Positions 35,606 through 43,872 are shown, counted from the stretch's first letter. The stretch: DNA of 64,000 nt from Qipengyuania vulgaris (GCA_000756795.1 CCSI01000003.1:124001-188000); one strand, 5' to 3'. The notes: generated by a model from the letters alone, not told the origin. Translations and numbers: made by a program.

Positions 35606-37171
35606 TTACTTCTTCTTTGCCGGAGCCTTCTTGGGCGCTGCCTTCTTGGCAGGTGCCTTCTTGGCGGCAGGCTTCTTCTCGCCTTCATCCTTCTTGGCAG
35701 CGGCCTTCTTTGCCGGAGCCTTCTTGGCCGGAGCCTTCTTCGCAGCAGGCTTCTTGTCGTCCTTCTTCTCGTCGGACTTCTTGGCAGCAGCCTTCTTCTT
35801 CGGCGCAGCCTTCTTCTTGGCCGGCTTCTTGGCTTCTTCGCCTTCCTCGGCTTCGATGGCGGCTTCCAGTTCCTCGCGCGTCACTTCGCGGTCGGTGATT
35901 TCTGCCTTGTCGAAAAGGAAGTCGACCACCTTGTCTTCATAGAGCGGTGCGCGCAGCTGGGCGGCAGCCATCGGCTCCTGCTGGACGTACTGGATGAAGC
36001 GTTCACGGTCTTCGGGGCGATACTGCTGGGCGGCCTGCTGGATGAGCATGCTCATTTCCTGCGAGGTGACCTGTACGTTGTTCGCCTGGCCGATTTCCGA
36101 CAGCAACAGGCCGAGGCGCACACGGCGTTCGGCGATGCCGCGGTAATCGTCCTTCTCGTCGTCCATTTCCTTCAGCATCTCTTCGGGATTTTCCGAACGA
36201 GCGGCTTCCTGCTGGAGCTGGGTCCAGATCTGGTCGAATTCCGCATCGACCATGCCCTGCGGCACGGCGAAGTCGTGGCCGGCTGCCAGCTGGTCGAGCA
36301 GCGACCGCTTCATCTGCGTGCGGGTAAGACCGGCAGTTTCCTGCTCGAGCTGGCCGCGCAGCAGTTCCTTCAGCTTGTCGATACCGTCGAGACCGAAGTT
36401 CTTGGCGAAATCGTCGTCGAGCTTGGTGTCGCCCTCGACCTTCACCTGCTTCACGGTGACGTCGAATTCAGCCTTCTTACCGGCGAGATGGGTCGCCTGG
36501 TAATCTTCGGGGAAGGTCACTTCGATGGTCTTGGCATCGCCGGTCTTCACGCCGGTGAGCTGGTCTTCGAAGCCGGGGATGAACATGCCCGAACCCAGCA
36601 CGAGAGCTGCGTCTTCGGCCTTGCCACCTTCGAATTCCTCGCCGTCGACACGGCCGACGAAATCGATGATGAGCTGGTCGCCTTCGGCAGCCTTCTTGCT
36701 CTTGGCGGCGTCCTTGTAGCTCTTGTTGTTCTCGGCAAGCTTGCCGACCGCATCCATGACTTCCTCGTCCGAGACGGGAACGGTCAGGCGCTCGATGGCC
36801 AGGCCGTCGGTGGACGGTGCCTCGATTTCGGGCAGCACTTCGAGTTCGACGGTAAGCTCGGCATCCTTGCCCTGCTCGTAGCCTTCGCCCAGTTCGACCT
36901 TAGGCTGCATCGCGGGCTTCAGCTTGTTGTCTTCCATGGTCTTGTCGACCGATTCGCGAATCATCGCATTGACCGCTTCGCCGTGGATCTGGTCGCCATG
37001 CATCTTGCGCACGAGGTTCGCGGGAACCTTGCCGGGGCGGAAGCCGGGCATCTTCACCTGCGGGGCGATCTTCTTGATCTCCGAATCGATGCGGGCATCG
37101 ATTTCCTTGGCCGGAATGGTGATGGCGTAGGCGCGCTTGAGGCCGTCGTTGGCGGTTTCTTTGATTTGCAT
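35606..37171 (-). CDS. tig: Trigger factor with Lys/Ala/Pro-rich C-terminal tail
   Basis: Ribosome-bound chaperone and peptidyl-prolyl isomerase. The N-terminal ribosome-binding motif is GFRPGKVP; the FKBP-type PPIase core follows (GDQLIIDFVGRVDGEEFEGG), then the C-terminal chaperone arms. Residues of about 447-521 form an extra tail made of AKK, PAKK and AAPKK units, histone H1-like and strongly basic, which canonical trigger factors (about 430-450) lack. This repeat-rich DNA is coding, not a separate element. It is distant from clpP. Confidence 0.95.
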   Translation of the reverse strand: MQIKETANDGLKRAYAITIPAKEIDARIDSEIKKIAPQVKMPGFRPGKVPANLVRKMHGDQIHGEAVNAMIRESVDKTMEDNKLKPAMQPKVELGEGYEQGKDAELTVELEVLPEIEAPSTDGLAIERLTVPVSDEEVMDAVGKLAENNKSYKDAAKSKKAAEGDQLIIDFVGRVDGEEFEGGKAEDAALVLGSGMFIPGFEDQLTGVKTGDAKTIEVTFPEDYQATHLAGKKAEFDVTVKQVKVEGDTKLDDDFAKNFGLDGIDKLKELLRGQLEQETAGLTRTQMKRSLLDQLAAGHDFAVPQGMVDAEFDQIWTQLQQEAARSENPEEMLKEMDDEKDDYRGIAERRVRLGLLLSEIGQANNVQVTSQEMSMLIQQAAQQYRPEDRERFIQYVQQEPMAAAQLRAPLYEDKVVDFLFDKAEITDREVTREELEAAIEAEEGEEAKKPAKKKAAPKKKAAAKKSDEKKDDKKPAAKKAPAKKAPAKKAAAKKDEGEKKPAAKKAPAKKAAPKKAPAKKK

Positions 37172-37231
37172 GGGTTAAGAGCTCTAAGGTTACTGTCTGT
37201 CTGTGCGAATGGCCTGCGACAGGAGCGGAAA

Positions 37232-37316
37232 TGGTGCGGGCGAAGGGACTCGAACCCCCACATCTTTCGATACTGGTACCTAAAACCAGCGCGTCTACCA
37301 ATTCCGCCACGCCCGC
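37232..37316 (-). tRNA. tRNA-Leu (anticodon UAG)
   Basis: Minus-strand gene from GCGGGCGTGGCGGAATTGG to a genomically encoded CCA. The acceptor stem GCGGGCG/CGCCCGC, the D-loop GGTAGACGC, anticodon stem CTGGT/ACCAG with loop TTTAGGT (anticodon TAG), a long class II variable arm (TATCGAAAGATG) and T-arm GGGGGTTCGAGTCCC are all visible. Confidence 0.96.
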
Positions 37317-37466
37317 AAACCGCAAAAGCGAGGCTGCGCCGACGGGACCCCGCCGCGCATATAGGCGCGTGCCTCTAGTAGGATGCGGCGAAAAGGGCAA
37401 GCGCGGCGACGCCTAATGGAACAGCTAGGTGCGACGGGCCGTTTCCTTTGGGAAAGGACTACCCCC

Positions 37467-37715
37467 ATGAGCGACTACGAAACCCCCAAGGTCCCGCCCG
37501 CAACACCGCCGGTCATCGATCCCGATGTCGCCCCCAGGACCGCCGCCGAAATGGAAGCCGACGGCGAGACAGAAGGCGATGTTCTCGCCGACAAGACCGA
37601 ACCCGACGAAATCGACATCGAGGCCGAACAGGCCATGCGCCCTGCCATGGACGGCGGGCGCGAGGGCGAAGGCGAACTCGCCGCCGATGCCGCAACCCTG
37701 CTTCCGCCCGACTGA
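37467..37715 (+). CDS. Small acidic hypothetical protein (82 aa)
   Basis: Very acidic, Pro- and Ala-rich protein (TPPVIDPDVAPRTAAEMEAD, EPDEIDIEAEQAM) without recognisable domain, signal or TM segment; probably disordered. GGAAAGGA precedes ATG at 37467. A second proline-rich small protein starts 12 bases after its stop, so both are likely co-expressed. Function unknown. Confidence 0.65.
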   Translation: MSDYETPKVPPATPPVIDPDVAPRTAAEMEADGETEGDVLADKTEPDEIDIEAEQAMRPAMDGGREGEGELAADAATLLPPD

Positions 37716-37727
37716 GGAGAGACGACC

Positions 37728-37886
37728 ATGGCCACCCAGCCCAACCCCGACACCATCGAACCGGCCGCCCCGCCGGAGATCCCGCCCGACAGCCCGCCGA
37801 ATGAGGCGCCGATGCAGGAGCCGCCTGGTTTCGAGCCGGTCCAGCCCGATCATGACGAACCCGCGCGCAGCCCCGACGAGTTCTAG
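37728..37886 (+). CDS. Small proline-rich hypothetical protein (52 aa)
   Basis: A 52-residue protein with about one third proline (PAAPPEIPPDSPPNEAP, FEPVQPDHDEPA). The ribosome site GAGGAGAG sits 6 bases before the ATG and codon use matches its neighbours. It follows the 82-residue acidic gene and precedes DUF3297 on the same strand. No domain recognised; likely disordered. Confidence 0.55.
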   Translation: MATQPNPDTIEPAAPPEIPPDSPPNEAPMQEPPGFEPVQPDHDEPARSPDEF

Positions 37887-37937
37887 CAACCTGAATATCC
37901 TTGTGCGGGCGCGCGGCTGTCAGTACAGGCGCGCCCC

Positions 37938-38234
37938 ATGAGCGAAGACACCAAGACAGACGACAAGCCCCAGACGCCCCCGATGCAGCTTTCGGTGAAC
38001 CCGAAGAGCGAGCATTTCGACGTGGACGTGCTCCAGCGCGGCGTGGGCATCAAGTTCAAGGACCGCGTGCGGACCGACATCGAAGAGTACAACATTACCG
38101 AAGGCTGGGTCCGCGTGCAGGCCGGCAAGACGGTCGACCGCCACGGCAACCCGCTGACGCTGAAGCTCAACGGCCCGGTCGAAGCATGGTTCGAAGACCT
38201 CGGCGACAACCCGCCGGTCGCCAAGGCCGGCTGA
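37938..38234 (+). CDS. DUF3297 family protein
   Basis: 98-residue protein of the conserved proteobacterial DUF3297 family. The family core is clear: LSVNPKSEHFDVDVLQRGVG, IKFKDRVRTDIEEYNITEGW and KLNGPVEAWFED. The role is not known; some databases wrongly call relatives glutathione peroxidase. Third of three small genes in a row; a terminator-like hairpin lies about 80 bases downstream. Confidence 0.85.
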   Translation: MSEDTKTDDKPQTPPMQLSVNPKSEHFDVDVLQRGVGIKFKDRVRTDIEEYNITEGWVRVQAGKTVDRHGNPLTLKLNGPVEAWFEDLGDNPPVAKAG

Positions 38235-38276
38235 TACGCTTTCCTACATGAGCGGCGTGATGGCAGGAGGTATCGA

Positions 38277-38450
38277 ATGAGCTTCTCCCGCCTTCGCAAT
38301 CCGCACGAAACCGCCGCCTGCGCAGCTATTCTGCGCGGCGGCGTTTTTCTTACCCGGACCGTGTTCCACGTGTTCCATCCTGTAGGAACACCCCCACGCC
38401 CTTGCCAAAGCGGCCACCATCGCCCACCTCGGCGCCGAGCAACATTATGA
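38277..38450 (+). CDS. Doubtful 57-residue reading frame with a perfect ribosome site
   Basis: AGGAGG ends six bases before the ATG, a perfect Shine-Dalgarno, and the ATG overlaps the stop of a 10-codon frame starting at 38248 (MSGVMAGGIE). The frame ends in TGA overlapping the der start. Against it, a terminator-like hairpin lies inside and the C-terminal half is Arg/Pro-rich and low-complexity. It may be a leader peptide rather than a real protein. Confidence 0.3.
   Translation: MSFSRLRNPHETAACAAILRGGVFLTRTVFHVFHPVGTPPRPCQSGHHRPPRRRATL
38311..38349 (+). terminator. Hairpin with T-tract between DUF3297 and der
   Basis: Stem formed by CGCCGCCTGCGCAG and CTGCGCGGCGGCG with one bulge, followed by TTTTTCTT. 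It looks like the terminator of the small-gene cluster, though it lies within the doubtful frame starting at 38277, so attenuation is possible. Confidence 0.7.
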
Positions 38451-39886
38451 CAGCAATCGAAAAACCCACCGTCATCATCATCGGCCGGCCAAATGTCGGC
38501 AAATCGACGCTGTTCAACCGGCTCGTCGGCAAGAAGCTTGCGCTGGTAGACGACCAGCCCGGCGTGACGCGTGACCGGCGCATGGGCGATGCGGAAATCG
38601 CAGGGCTGGAATTCACCATCGTCGATACGGCGGGCTGGGAAGACGAAGATCCCGACAGCCTGCCCGGGCGCATGCGCAAGCAGACCGAGGTCAGCCTCGA
38701 GGGCGCGGACGCGGCGCTGTTCGTGGTCGACGCGCGCGCTGGCCTGACCCCGCTCGACGAGGAAATCGGCCGCTGGCTGCGTTCGCAGGACGTGCCGGTC
38801 GTGCTGGTGTGCAACAAGGCGGAAGGCAAGGCCGCAGAGCCGGGCATTCTCGAAAGCTACAGCCTCGGGCTTGGCGAGCCGATGGGCATTTCCGCCGAAC
38901 ATGGCGAGGGCATTGCCGACCTGTTCAGCGGCCTGTGGCCCATCATCGGCGCGAAATCGGAAGCGGCAGAAGCTGCCGCGGAGCTCGAGGCGGAGCTGGA
39001 CGAGGAAGACCTCAACGGCCCGCTGAAGCTCGCCATCGTCGGGCGTCCCAATGCCGGCAAGTCGACGCTCATCAACCGGATGCTGGGCGAAGACCGCCTG
39101 CTGACCGGTCCCGAGGCAGGCATCACGCGCGATTCGATCGCGGTCGACTGGGAATGGTTCGACCCCAAGGCGAACCTCCAGCGCGAAATCCGTCTCATCG
39201 ACACTGCCGGGATGCGAAAACGCGCCAAGGTCACCGAGAAACTTGAGAAACTCTCGGTCGCCGACGCCAAGCGCGCGGTCGACTTTGCCGAAGTCGTCGT
39301 GCTGCTGCTCGATGCGACCAAGGGGCTGGAGCACCAGGACCTCAAGATTGCCAGCCAGGTCCTTGAAGAGGGCCGCGCGCTGATGGTCGCCATCAACAAG
39401 TGGGACATCGCCGAGAACGCCTCCTACCTCTTCAACGGCATTCGCGAGGCGCTGAACGAGGGCCTTAGCCAAGTGCGCGGCGTGCCGCTGTTCGCCGTGT
39501 CGGCCAAGACCGGCAAGGGCATCGACACCATGTTGTCGGCCGCCTTCGAGCTACGCGAGGCGTGGAGCCGCCGTGTGCCGACGGCAGCACTGAACCGCTG
39601 GTTCGACGATGCGCTCGCCGCCAATCCGCCGCCCGCGCCGGGTGGCCGCCGCATCAAGCTGCGCTACATCACGCAGGCAAGCGTGCGTCCGCCGCGCTTC
39701 GTGGTCTTCGGCACGCGCCTCGACGATTTGCCCAAGAGCTACGAGCGCTATCTCGTGAACGGCATCCGCGCCAAGCTCGGCTTCGATGCGGTGCCGGTGC
39801 GCGTGGTGCTGAAGAGCCCCAAGAATCCCTATGATTCGAACCGCGGGGGTGGCGGCAAGTTCAGTGGCGGCGAAGGCCGTGATTGA
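38447..39886 (+). CDS. der: Ribosome biogenesis GTPase Der (EngA)
   Basis: Essential GTPase for 50S subunit assembly. Two tandem G domains: the first with GRPNVGKST (about residues 12-20), DTAGWE and NKAEGK; the second with GRPNAGKST (about 198-206), DTAGMRKRAK and NKWD. The KH-like C-terminal domain ends in LKSPKNPY plus a glycine-rich tail. ATG at 38447 (MTAIEKPTVIIIGRP) is preferred over the upstream in-frame ATG at 38402. The next gene overlaps its stop. Confidence 0.97.
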   Translation: MTAIEKPTVIIIGRPNVGKSTLFNRLVGKKLALVDDQPGVTRDRRMGDAEIAGLEFTIVDTAGWEDEDPDSLPGRMRKQTEVSLEGADAALFVVDARAGLTPLDEEIGRWLRSQDVPVVLVCNKAEGKAAEPGILESYSLGLGEPMGISAEHGEGIADLFSGLWPIIGAKSEAAEAAAELEAELDEEDLNGPLKLAIVGRPNAGKSTLINRMLGEDRLLTGPEAGITRDSIAVDWEWFDPKANLQREIRLIDTAGMRKRAKVTEKLEKLSVADAKRAVDFAEVVVLLLDATKGLEHQDLKIASQVLEEGRALMVAINKWDIAENASYLFNGIREALNEGLSQVRGVPLFAVSAKTGKGIDTMLSAAFELREAWSRRVPTAALNRWFDDALAANPPPAPGGRRIKLRYITQASVRPPRFVVFGTRLDDLPKSYERYLVNGIRAKLGFDAVPVRVVLKSPKNPYDSNRGGGGKFSGGEGRD

Positions 39887-40382
39887 ACCGCTGCTGCTGA
39901 TACCGGGCATCGAACTGCTCGAACGGACGAGTTCGTCCATCCGCGTGCAGAACGTGGTGCAGCTTTCGATGGCTCCGGCATTCCTGCTCGCAGGTATCGG
40001 CGCGGTCATGAACGTGATGACCAACCGCCTCATCTGGGTCGCGAACAAGATCGAGAAAATCCTGAAAGCCGGCCGCGACGAGGAAGCCAACGAGCTGCTG
40101 GTCGAAATCCCCGCGCTCGAGAAGCGCCGCCTCCACGCCCAGCGCGCGGTTATGCTGAGCACGGCATCGGCATTCACCATCAGCATCGTCATCATGCTGC
40201 TATTCGTAAGCGCATTCGTGAAAGCCCCGTTAGGTTCTCTCGTTGCCTTCACGTGGGTCTTGACCATGGGCTTACTTATGGCGGGACTTGCGTCATTCCT
40301 GCTCGAGACGAGAGTGGCTGCGCGCCGCAATCGCGAGCGGATGAACGAGCGAACCTACGGCCCCGACGTCACCTCGTCCTGA
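39879..40382 (+). CDS. DUF2721 family membrane protein
   Basis: 167-residue inner-membrane protein with three hydrophobic helices (LSMAPAFLLAGIGAVMNVM, AFTISIVIMLLFVSAFV, VLTMGLLMAGLASFLL) and the family pattern RLIWVANKIEKI plus LEKRRLHAQRAVMLST between helices. I use GTG at 39879, which overlaps the der stop (GTGATTGA); an ATG at 39831 would overlap der by 56 bases. Function unknown. Confidence 0.75.
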   Translation: MIEPLLLIPGIELLERTSSSIRVQNVVQLSMAPAFLLAGIGAVMNVMTNRLIWVANKIEKILKAGRDEEANELLVEIPALEKRRLHAQRAVMLSTASAFTISIVIMLLFVSAFVKAPLGSLVAFTWVLTMGLLMAGLASFLLETRVAARRNRERMNERTYGPDVTSS

Positions 40383-40494
40383 ATTCGAGGCCGAAGCGGG
40401 TCAGGACGCCCCTGCGGCGAGACCGTATGCAAGTGGTTGTCCCGCGTTCACAATTTCCTGCGCATCACCTTTCCTACCAATAAGGAGACGTGCC

Positions 40495-40707
40495 ATGCCG
40501 CGCATCGAGATTGCCTTGTGTTCGCGTTATGACGAGAAGGGGGAAACCATTCGGATGGACGCACTCGACGTGCCCACCGCGCTGATGATTACCGATATCA
40601 ACGTGACCGCCGGCGACGCCGAATTGTGGCAGAACGGCAGGCGCCTGTCCCGCCTGACCAAGCACGGCGGGATGCACGGGACTTTCTGGGAGGTGGGCTC
40701 GAACTAG
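40495..40707 (+). CDS. Small hypothetical protein (70 aa)
   Basis: A 70-residue soluble protein beginning MPRIEIALCSRYDEKGE and containing NVTAGDAELWQNGRRL. AAGGAG lies before the ATG with good spacing, and composition is that of a folded protein. Its stop overlaps the convergent bfr stop region by four bases. No family recognised. Confidence 0.65.
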   Translation: MPRIEIALCSRYDEKGETIRMDALDVPTALMITDINVTAGDAELWQNGRRLSRLTKHGGMHGTFWEVGSN

Positions 40708-41195
40708 CCCTCTTCGCCCTCGCCCGCCGCTTTCGAGTTGAGCTGGACGTAATTCTGGAGCCCCATGCGCTCGATCATGTCGAATTGCGTTTCGAGGAAG
40801 TCGACGTGCTCCTCCTCGCTTTCGAGGATACGCTCGAAGATTTCGCGGGTGGTGAAATCGCGCACGGTCTCGCAATGCGCGATGGCGTCCTTCAGCAGCG
40901 GAATGGCCTCCATCTCCACCGCGAGGTCGGCTTTGAGGATTTCCTCGACCGTCTCACCGACCTTGAGTTTGTGGATGGCCTGGAAATTGGGCAATCCGCC
41001 GAGGAAGAGAATGCGCTCTGCCAGAATATCGGCGTGCTTCATCTCGTCGATGCTCTCGTGACGCTCGTATTCGGCAAGCTTGGTCACACCCCAGTCGGCC
41101 AGTACTCGGTAATGCAGCCAGTACTGGTTGATCGCCGTCAGTTCGTTGGTGAGCGCCTTGTTGAGAAATTCGATTACCTTGGGGTCGCCTTTCAT
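40704..41195 (-). CDS. bfr: Bacterioferritin
   Basis: Haem-containing iron-storage ferritin forming 24-mers. The ferroxidase ligands are all present (Glu18, Glu51, His54, Glu94, Glu127, His130), as is Met52, the haem ligand. The 163-residue length is typical, with a short acidic C-terminal tail (GEGEEG). It lies downstream of bfd on the same strand (125-base gap), linking storage with iron release. Confidence 0.97.
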   Translation of the reverse strand: MKGDPKVIEFLNKALTNELTAINQYWLHYRVLADWGVTKLAEYERHESIDEMKHADILAERILFLGGLPNFQAIHKLKVGETVEEILKADLAVEMEAIPLLKDAIAHCETVRDFTTREIFERILESEEEHVDFLETQFDMIERMGLQNYVQLNSKAAGEGEEG

Positions 41196-41320
41196 GGCAC
41201 CTCTCCAACTGCTGGTCTGACGCAGTGGATTATGTGCCTGTTGGCTGGGCGGTGCAAGCCCCGCTGGTGCAATAAATGGCGGAATTCCGCCAGTTGCAAG
41301 CGATTGTCAGTAGCGAGAAG

Positions 41321-41515
41321 TCAGGCGGCGACAGTGGCGGGTTCGAAGGCCATTTCGCGCTCTTCGAAGAGGATTGCCTCGGCATCGTCGAGGCAGGTGC
41401 CGCATGCGGGGCGCTTGCCCAGCGCAGCGTAACAAGCCTCTGCATCGCCCGCGCAATGCTTGGCCGCGCGCCGAAGCTCGCTTTCCCTGATGGCATTGCA
41501 AATACAGACGTACAT
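41321..41515 (-). CDS. bfd: Bacterioferritin-associated ferredoxin
   Basis: Small [2Fe-2S] protein that reduces bacterioferritin so iron can be released. The BFD-like cysteines occur as MYVCICNAI and ACGTC (C-x-C and C-x2-C). ATG at 41515 gives 64 residues, the normal size; an ATG at 41548 would add an unrelated stretch. A Fur-like box lies about 46 bases upstream, so low-iron induction is likely. Confidence 0.9.
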   Translation of the reverse strand: MYVCICNAIRESELRRAAKHCAGDAEACYAALGKRPACGTCLDDAEAILFEEREMAFEPATVAA

Positions 41516-41560
41516 AAGGCCTGGCGCTCCATTGAGATTGATTCGCAAGAGCAGATGTAG

Positions 41561-41580
41561 TGCGAATCATTCTCATTAGC
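41561..41580 (-). promoter_or_regulatory. Fur/Irr-type iron box upstream of bfd
   Basis: Minus-strand GCTAATGAGAATGATTCGCA contains the GAGAATGATT core seen in Fur boxes. It lies between the bfd start and the end of the DUF418 gene, at a promoter distance from bfd only. Confidence 0.6.
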
Positions 41581-41586
41581 AAGCCA

Positions 41587-42867
41587 TCATCGCCGCAGCG
41601 GGAATTGCCTTCCGTATGTGAGGCAGCGCCAAAGCCATTCGAGCGGTCCGTAGCGGAAGCGCTCCAGCCAGGGCTTGGACCATGCGAGCATGACCAGCCA
41701 CGCCGCCACGGTGACAAGGTAGAGCTCGCTACGGCCAAGAGCGCCGAACAGGTCGAGGCCCCAATTACCGAACACCAGCAGCATGACCAGTGATGTGCCG
41801 AGGTAATTGGTGAAGGCTGCCCTGCCCGCTGCCGATACACGGTCGGAGAGCCAGCCGCCCGCCGCCGGTGCAAAGGAGACGAGCAGCGCCGCGATGCCCA
41901 GCGTCATGAATATCCGCGGAAAGTGCGACCAGCCCATGAAAGCCGCCAATGCGCCGTAGTAAGTAAAGCCGCCCGCCTTGGCCGACAGGGCGATCCACAA
42001 GGTCAATGCACCCCCAGCCACGAGCCCTGTCAGGCCCCACAGCCGCATCTTGCGATTCGAAAAGCCGCCGCTGAAAAAGCCCATGCGATAAAGCGCCATC
42101 CCGATGAGCATCAGTGGCAAGGTCTCGAAGGCAAACATCACGAGCGAGGCCAGCGGGTCGAACGTGTGCGCTTCGAAATTATGCGCCACATAATCGAGAT
42201 AGCTGCCGTCTTGCCGGATTTCGGTTTCCGCACGGCCGTCGGCGAGGTCCATGTCGGCGGCCTTCGCAAAATCCGCCTGGACCGCTTCGAGCGCGACATT
42301 GTCGGCGGCAGGACTGTCGGCGATGTTCTGCATGAAGCCGAACAGGGCACCGTAAAGGATCCCGCCCGCGACATATCCAAGGATGCCGAGCACAAGCTGC
42401 TTATGGGCGCTCAGCCCGATGAAGAGCAGCGCGATCAGCCCCGACACGGCATAGAAGAACAGGATGTCGCCCCGCCAAATGAAGTAGAAATGCAAGAGGC
42501 CGAACAGCCCCAGCCACAGGAGGCGCTTTGCCTGCAACCCCGTAGTTGCCCCCTTGGCCCATGCCTTTTCGAGGAAGAGGTAAAGCCCTGCACCGAAGAG
42601 AAGCGTGAAGAGACCGCGCATCTTTCCGTCGACCAGCACCAGCTGCCAGACCCACATCCAGTCTTCCGTCTCGGAATGCGGAACGCTGAAGGCTTCAGGG
42701 AAGGTATAGGCAGTAAACGGCTGACCCATCGCCATGATATTGGCGGCAAGGATGCCCATCACGGCAATCCCCCGAATGAAGTCGAGACTTGCGATTCGAC
42801 CACCCGTCTCCGCGACAGGCTGTGGCCGGTCCGGCGTGGTCGCAACCGAATCATGCTCCGACATCAT
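41587..42867 (-). CDS. DUF418 family multi-pass membrane protein
   Basis: Inner-membrane protein of about 426 residues with roughly ten hydrophobic helices. It has the family's N-terminal motif (RIASLDFIRGIAVMGILAANI) and the C-terminal DUF418 pattern (AGRAAFTNYLGTSLVMLLVF, ending LEWLWRCLTYGR). These proteins resemble acyltransferase-3 membrane domains and may modify surface polymers; function is not established. ATG at 42867 follows AAGGGG with 7-base spacing. Confidence 0.85.
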   Translation of the reverse strand: MMSEHDSVATTPDRPQPVAETGGRIASLDFIRGIAVMGILAANIMAMGQPFTAYTFPEAFSVPHSETEDWMWVWQLVLVDGKMRGLFTLLFGAGLYLFLEKAWAKGATTGLQAKRLLWLGLFGLLHFYFIWRGDILFFYAVSGLIALLFIGLSAHKQLVLGILGYVAGGILYGALFGFMQNIADSPAADNVALEAVQADFAKAADMDLADGRAETEIRQDGSYLDYVAHNFEAHTFDPLASLVMFAFETLPLMLIGMALYRMGFFSGGFSNRKMRLWGLTGLVAGGALTLWIALSAKAGGFTYYGALAAFMGWSHFPRIFMTLGIAALLVSFAPAAGGWLSDRVSAAGRAAFTNYLGTSLVMLLVFGNWGLDLFGALGRSELYLVTVAAWLVMLAWSKPWLERFRYGPLEWLWRCLTYGRQFPLRR

Positions 42868-43057
42868 CTGTTTACCCCTTGCCCTTATACCTCGTGCCAA
42901 CTCCTACGCGGGGGACTGCCGCACCGCATCCTATCTCGCCCAAGAGTTCACAGCTTTCGATGAAGGCGGCAAGCCGAAAGGCCCCGCACCGCGAGTGAAG
43001 GCAAACAGCGGGTTACCGAGGTTCGACCCAGTGCCAAGCGGCAAAAGTTGAACGTTA

Positions 43058-43072
43058 TTAACCCTAAATTAG
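43058..43072. promoter_or_regulatory. CtrA-like site upstream of the ParA/RHH/SPOR operon
   Basis: TTAA-CCCTAAA-TTAG matches the CtrA full site TTAA-N7-TTAA at seven of eight positions. It overlaps an imperfect palindrome (ACCCTAA/TTAGGGG). It lies about 85 bases before the TTG start at 43156, and chpT, part of the relay that phosphorylates CtrA, is elsewhere in this window. Confidence 0.45.
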
Positions 43073-43155
43073 GGGTAGTCTGCGATTTCCCCAATTCGAG
43101 ACCGCCGCAATGACGCGGCAAGAGTGAAGATACAGGCCTACAGGGGGACCTAGCC

Positions 43156-43872
43156 TTGCGTGTATTGGCATTGGCATCGCAGAAGGGCGGATCGGGTAAG
43201 ACCACGCTCTCCGGACATCTGGCCGTTCAGGCCCAGCGAGCGGGCGCAGGCCCGGTCGTCCTGATCGACATCGACCCGCAGGGGTCGCTGGCCGACTGGT
43301 GGAACGAGCGTGAGGCTGAACTGCCCGCATTCGCACAGACCACTGTCGCCCGTCTTGCAGCCGACCTGGCGATCCTTCGCCAGCAGGGCTTCAAACTCGC
43401 GGTCATCGATACGCCGCCGGCAATCACCATGGCTATCCAGTCGGTGATTTCGGTTGCTGAGCTCATCGTCGTCCCGACCCGCCCCAGCCCGCACGATCTT
43501 CGTGCCGTTGGCGCCACGGTCGACCTGTGCGAACGTGCCGGCAAGTCGCTCATCTTCGTGGTCAACGCGGCCACGCCGAAAGCGAAAATCACTTCGGAAG
43601 CCGCTGTCGCCCTGTCGCAGCACGGCACCGTCGCCCCGATTACGCTCCACCACCGTACCGACTTCGCCGCTTCGATGATCGACGGCCGCACGGTGATGGA
43701 AGTCGACCCCGAAAGCCGCTCGGCTGCCGAGGTTACCGCTCTGTGGAAATACATCTCCGATCGACTGGAGAAGCAGTTCCGTCGCACCGTCTTCGCTGCT
43801 CCCGGCCAGCAGGCCCAGCAGCCCGGTGCCTATCGCCCCGCCGGTGGCTTCGGCCGTCGGGTCGCCCAGTAA
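43156..43872 (+). CDS. Orphan ParA/MinD-family ATPase
   Basis: A 238-residue deviant-Walker ATPase of the type that positions DNA or cell-surface machines. Walker A is KGGSGKTT (residues 10-17), with the signature lysine; the switch region is DIDPQGS and the DTPP motif follows (VIDTPPAIT). The start is TTG, preceded by GGGGGA. The C-terminal 25 residues are Gln/Pro/Ala-rich. No parB or parS is nearby; the next gene encodes an RHH-ended partner, as in ParA-ParG-type modules. Probably one operon with the two following genes. Confidence 0.85.
   Translation: MRVLALASQKGGSGKTTLSGHLAVQAQRAGAGPVVLIDIDPQGSLADWWNEREAELPAFAQTTVARLAADLAILRQQGFKLAVIDTPPAITMAIQSVISVAELIVVPTRPSPHDLRAVGATVDLCERAGKSLIFVVNAATPKAKITSEAAVALSQHGTVAPITLHHRTDFAASMIDGRTVMEVDPESRSAAEVTALWKYISDRLEKQFRRTVFAAPGQQAQQPGAYRPAGGFGRRVAQ

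Noticed and set aside
35620-35840. Dense short repeats that could suggest a CRISPR or minisatellite
   Set aside because: They encode the Lys/Ala/Pro tail of trigger factor in frame.
38363-38375. LexA box candidate upstream of der
   Set aside because: The spacing is GTTC-N5-GTTC; the alphaproteobacterial SOS box needs N7.
37883-39472. 529-codon minus-strand frame
   Set aside because: Antisense to der, whose GTPase motifs are clear.
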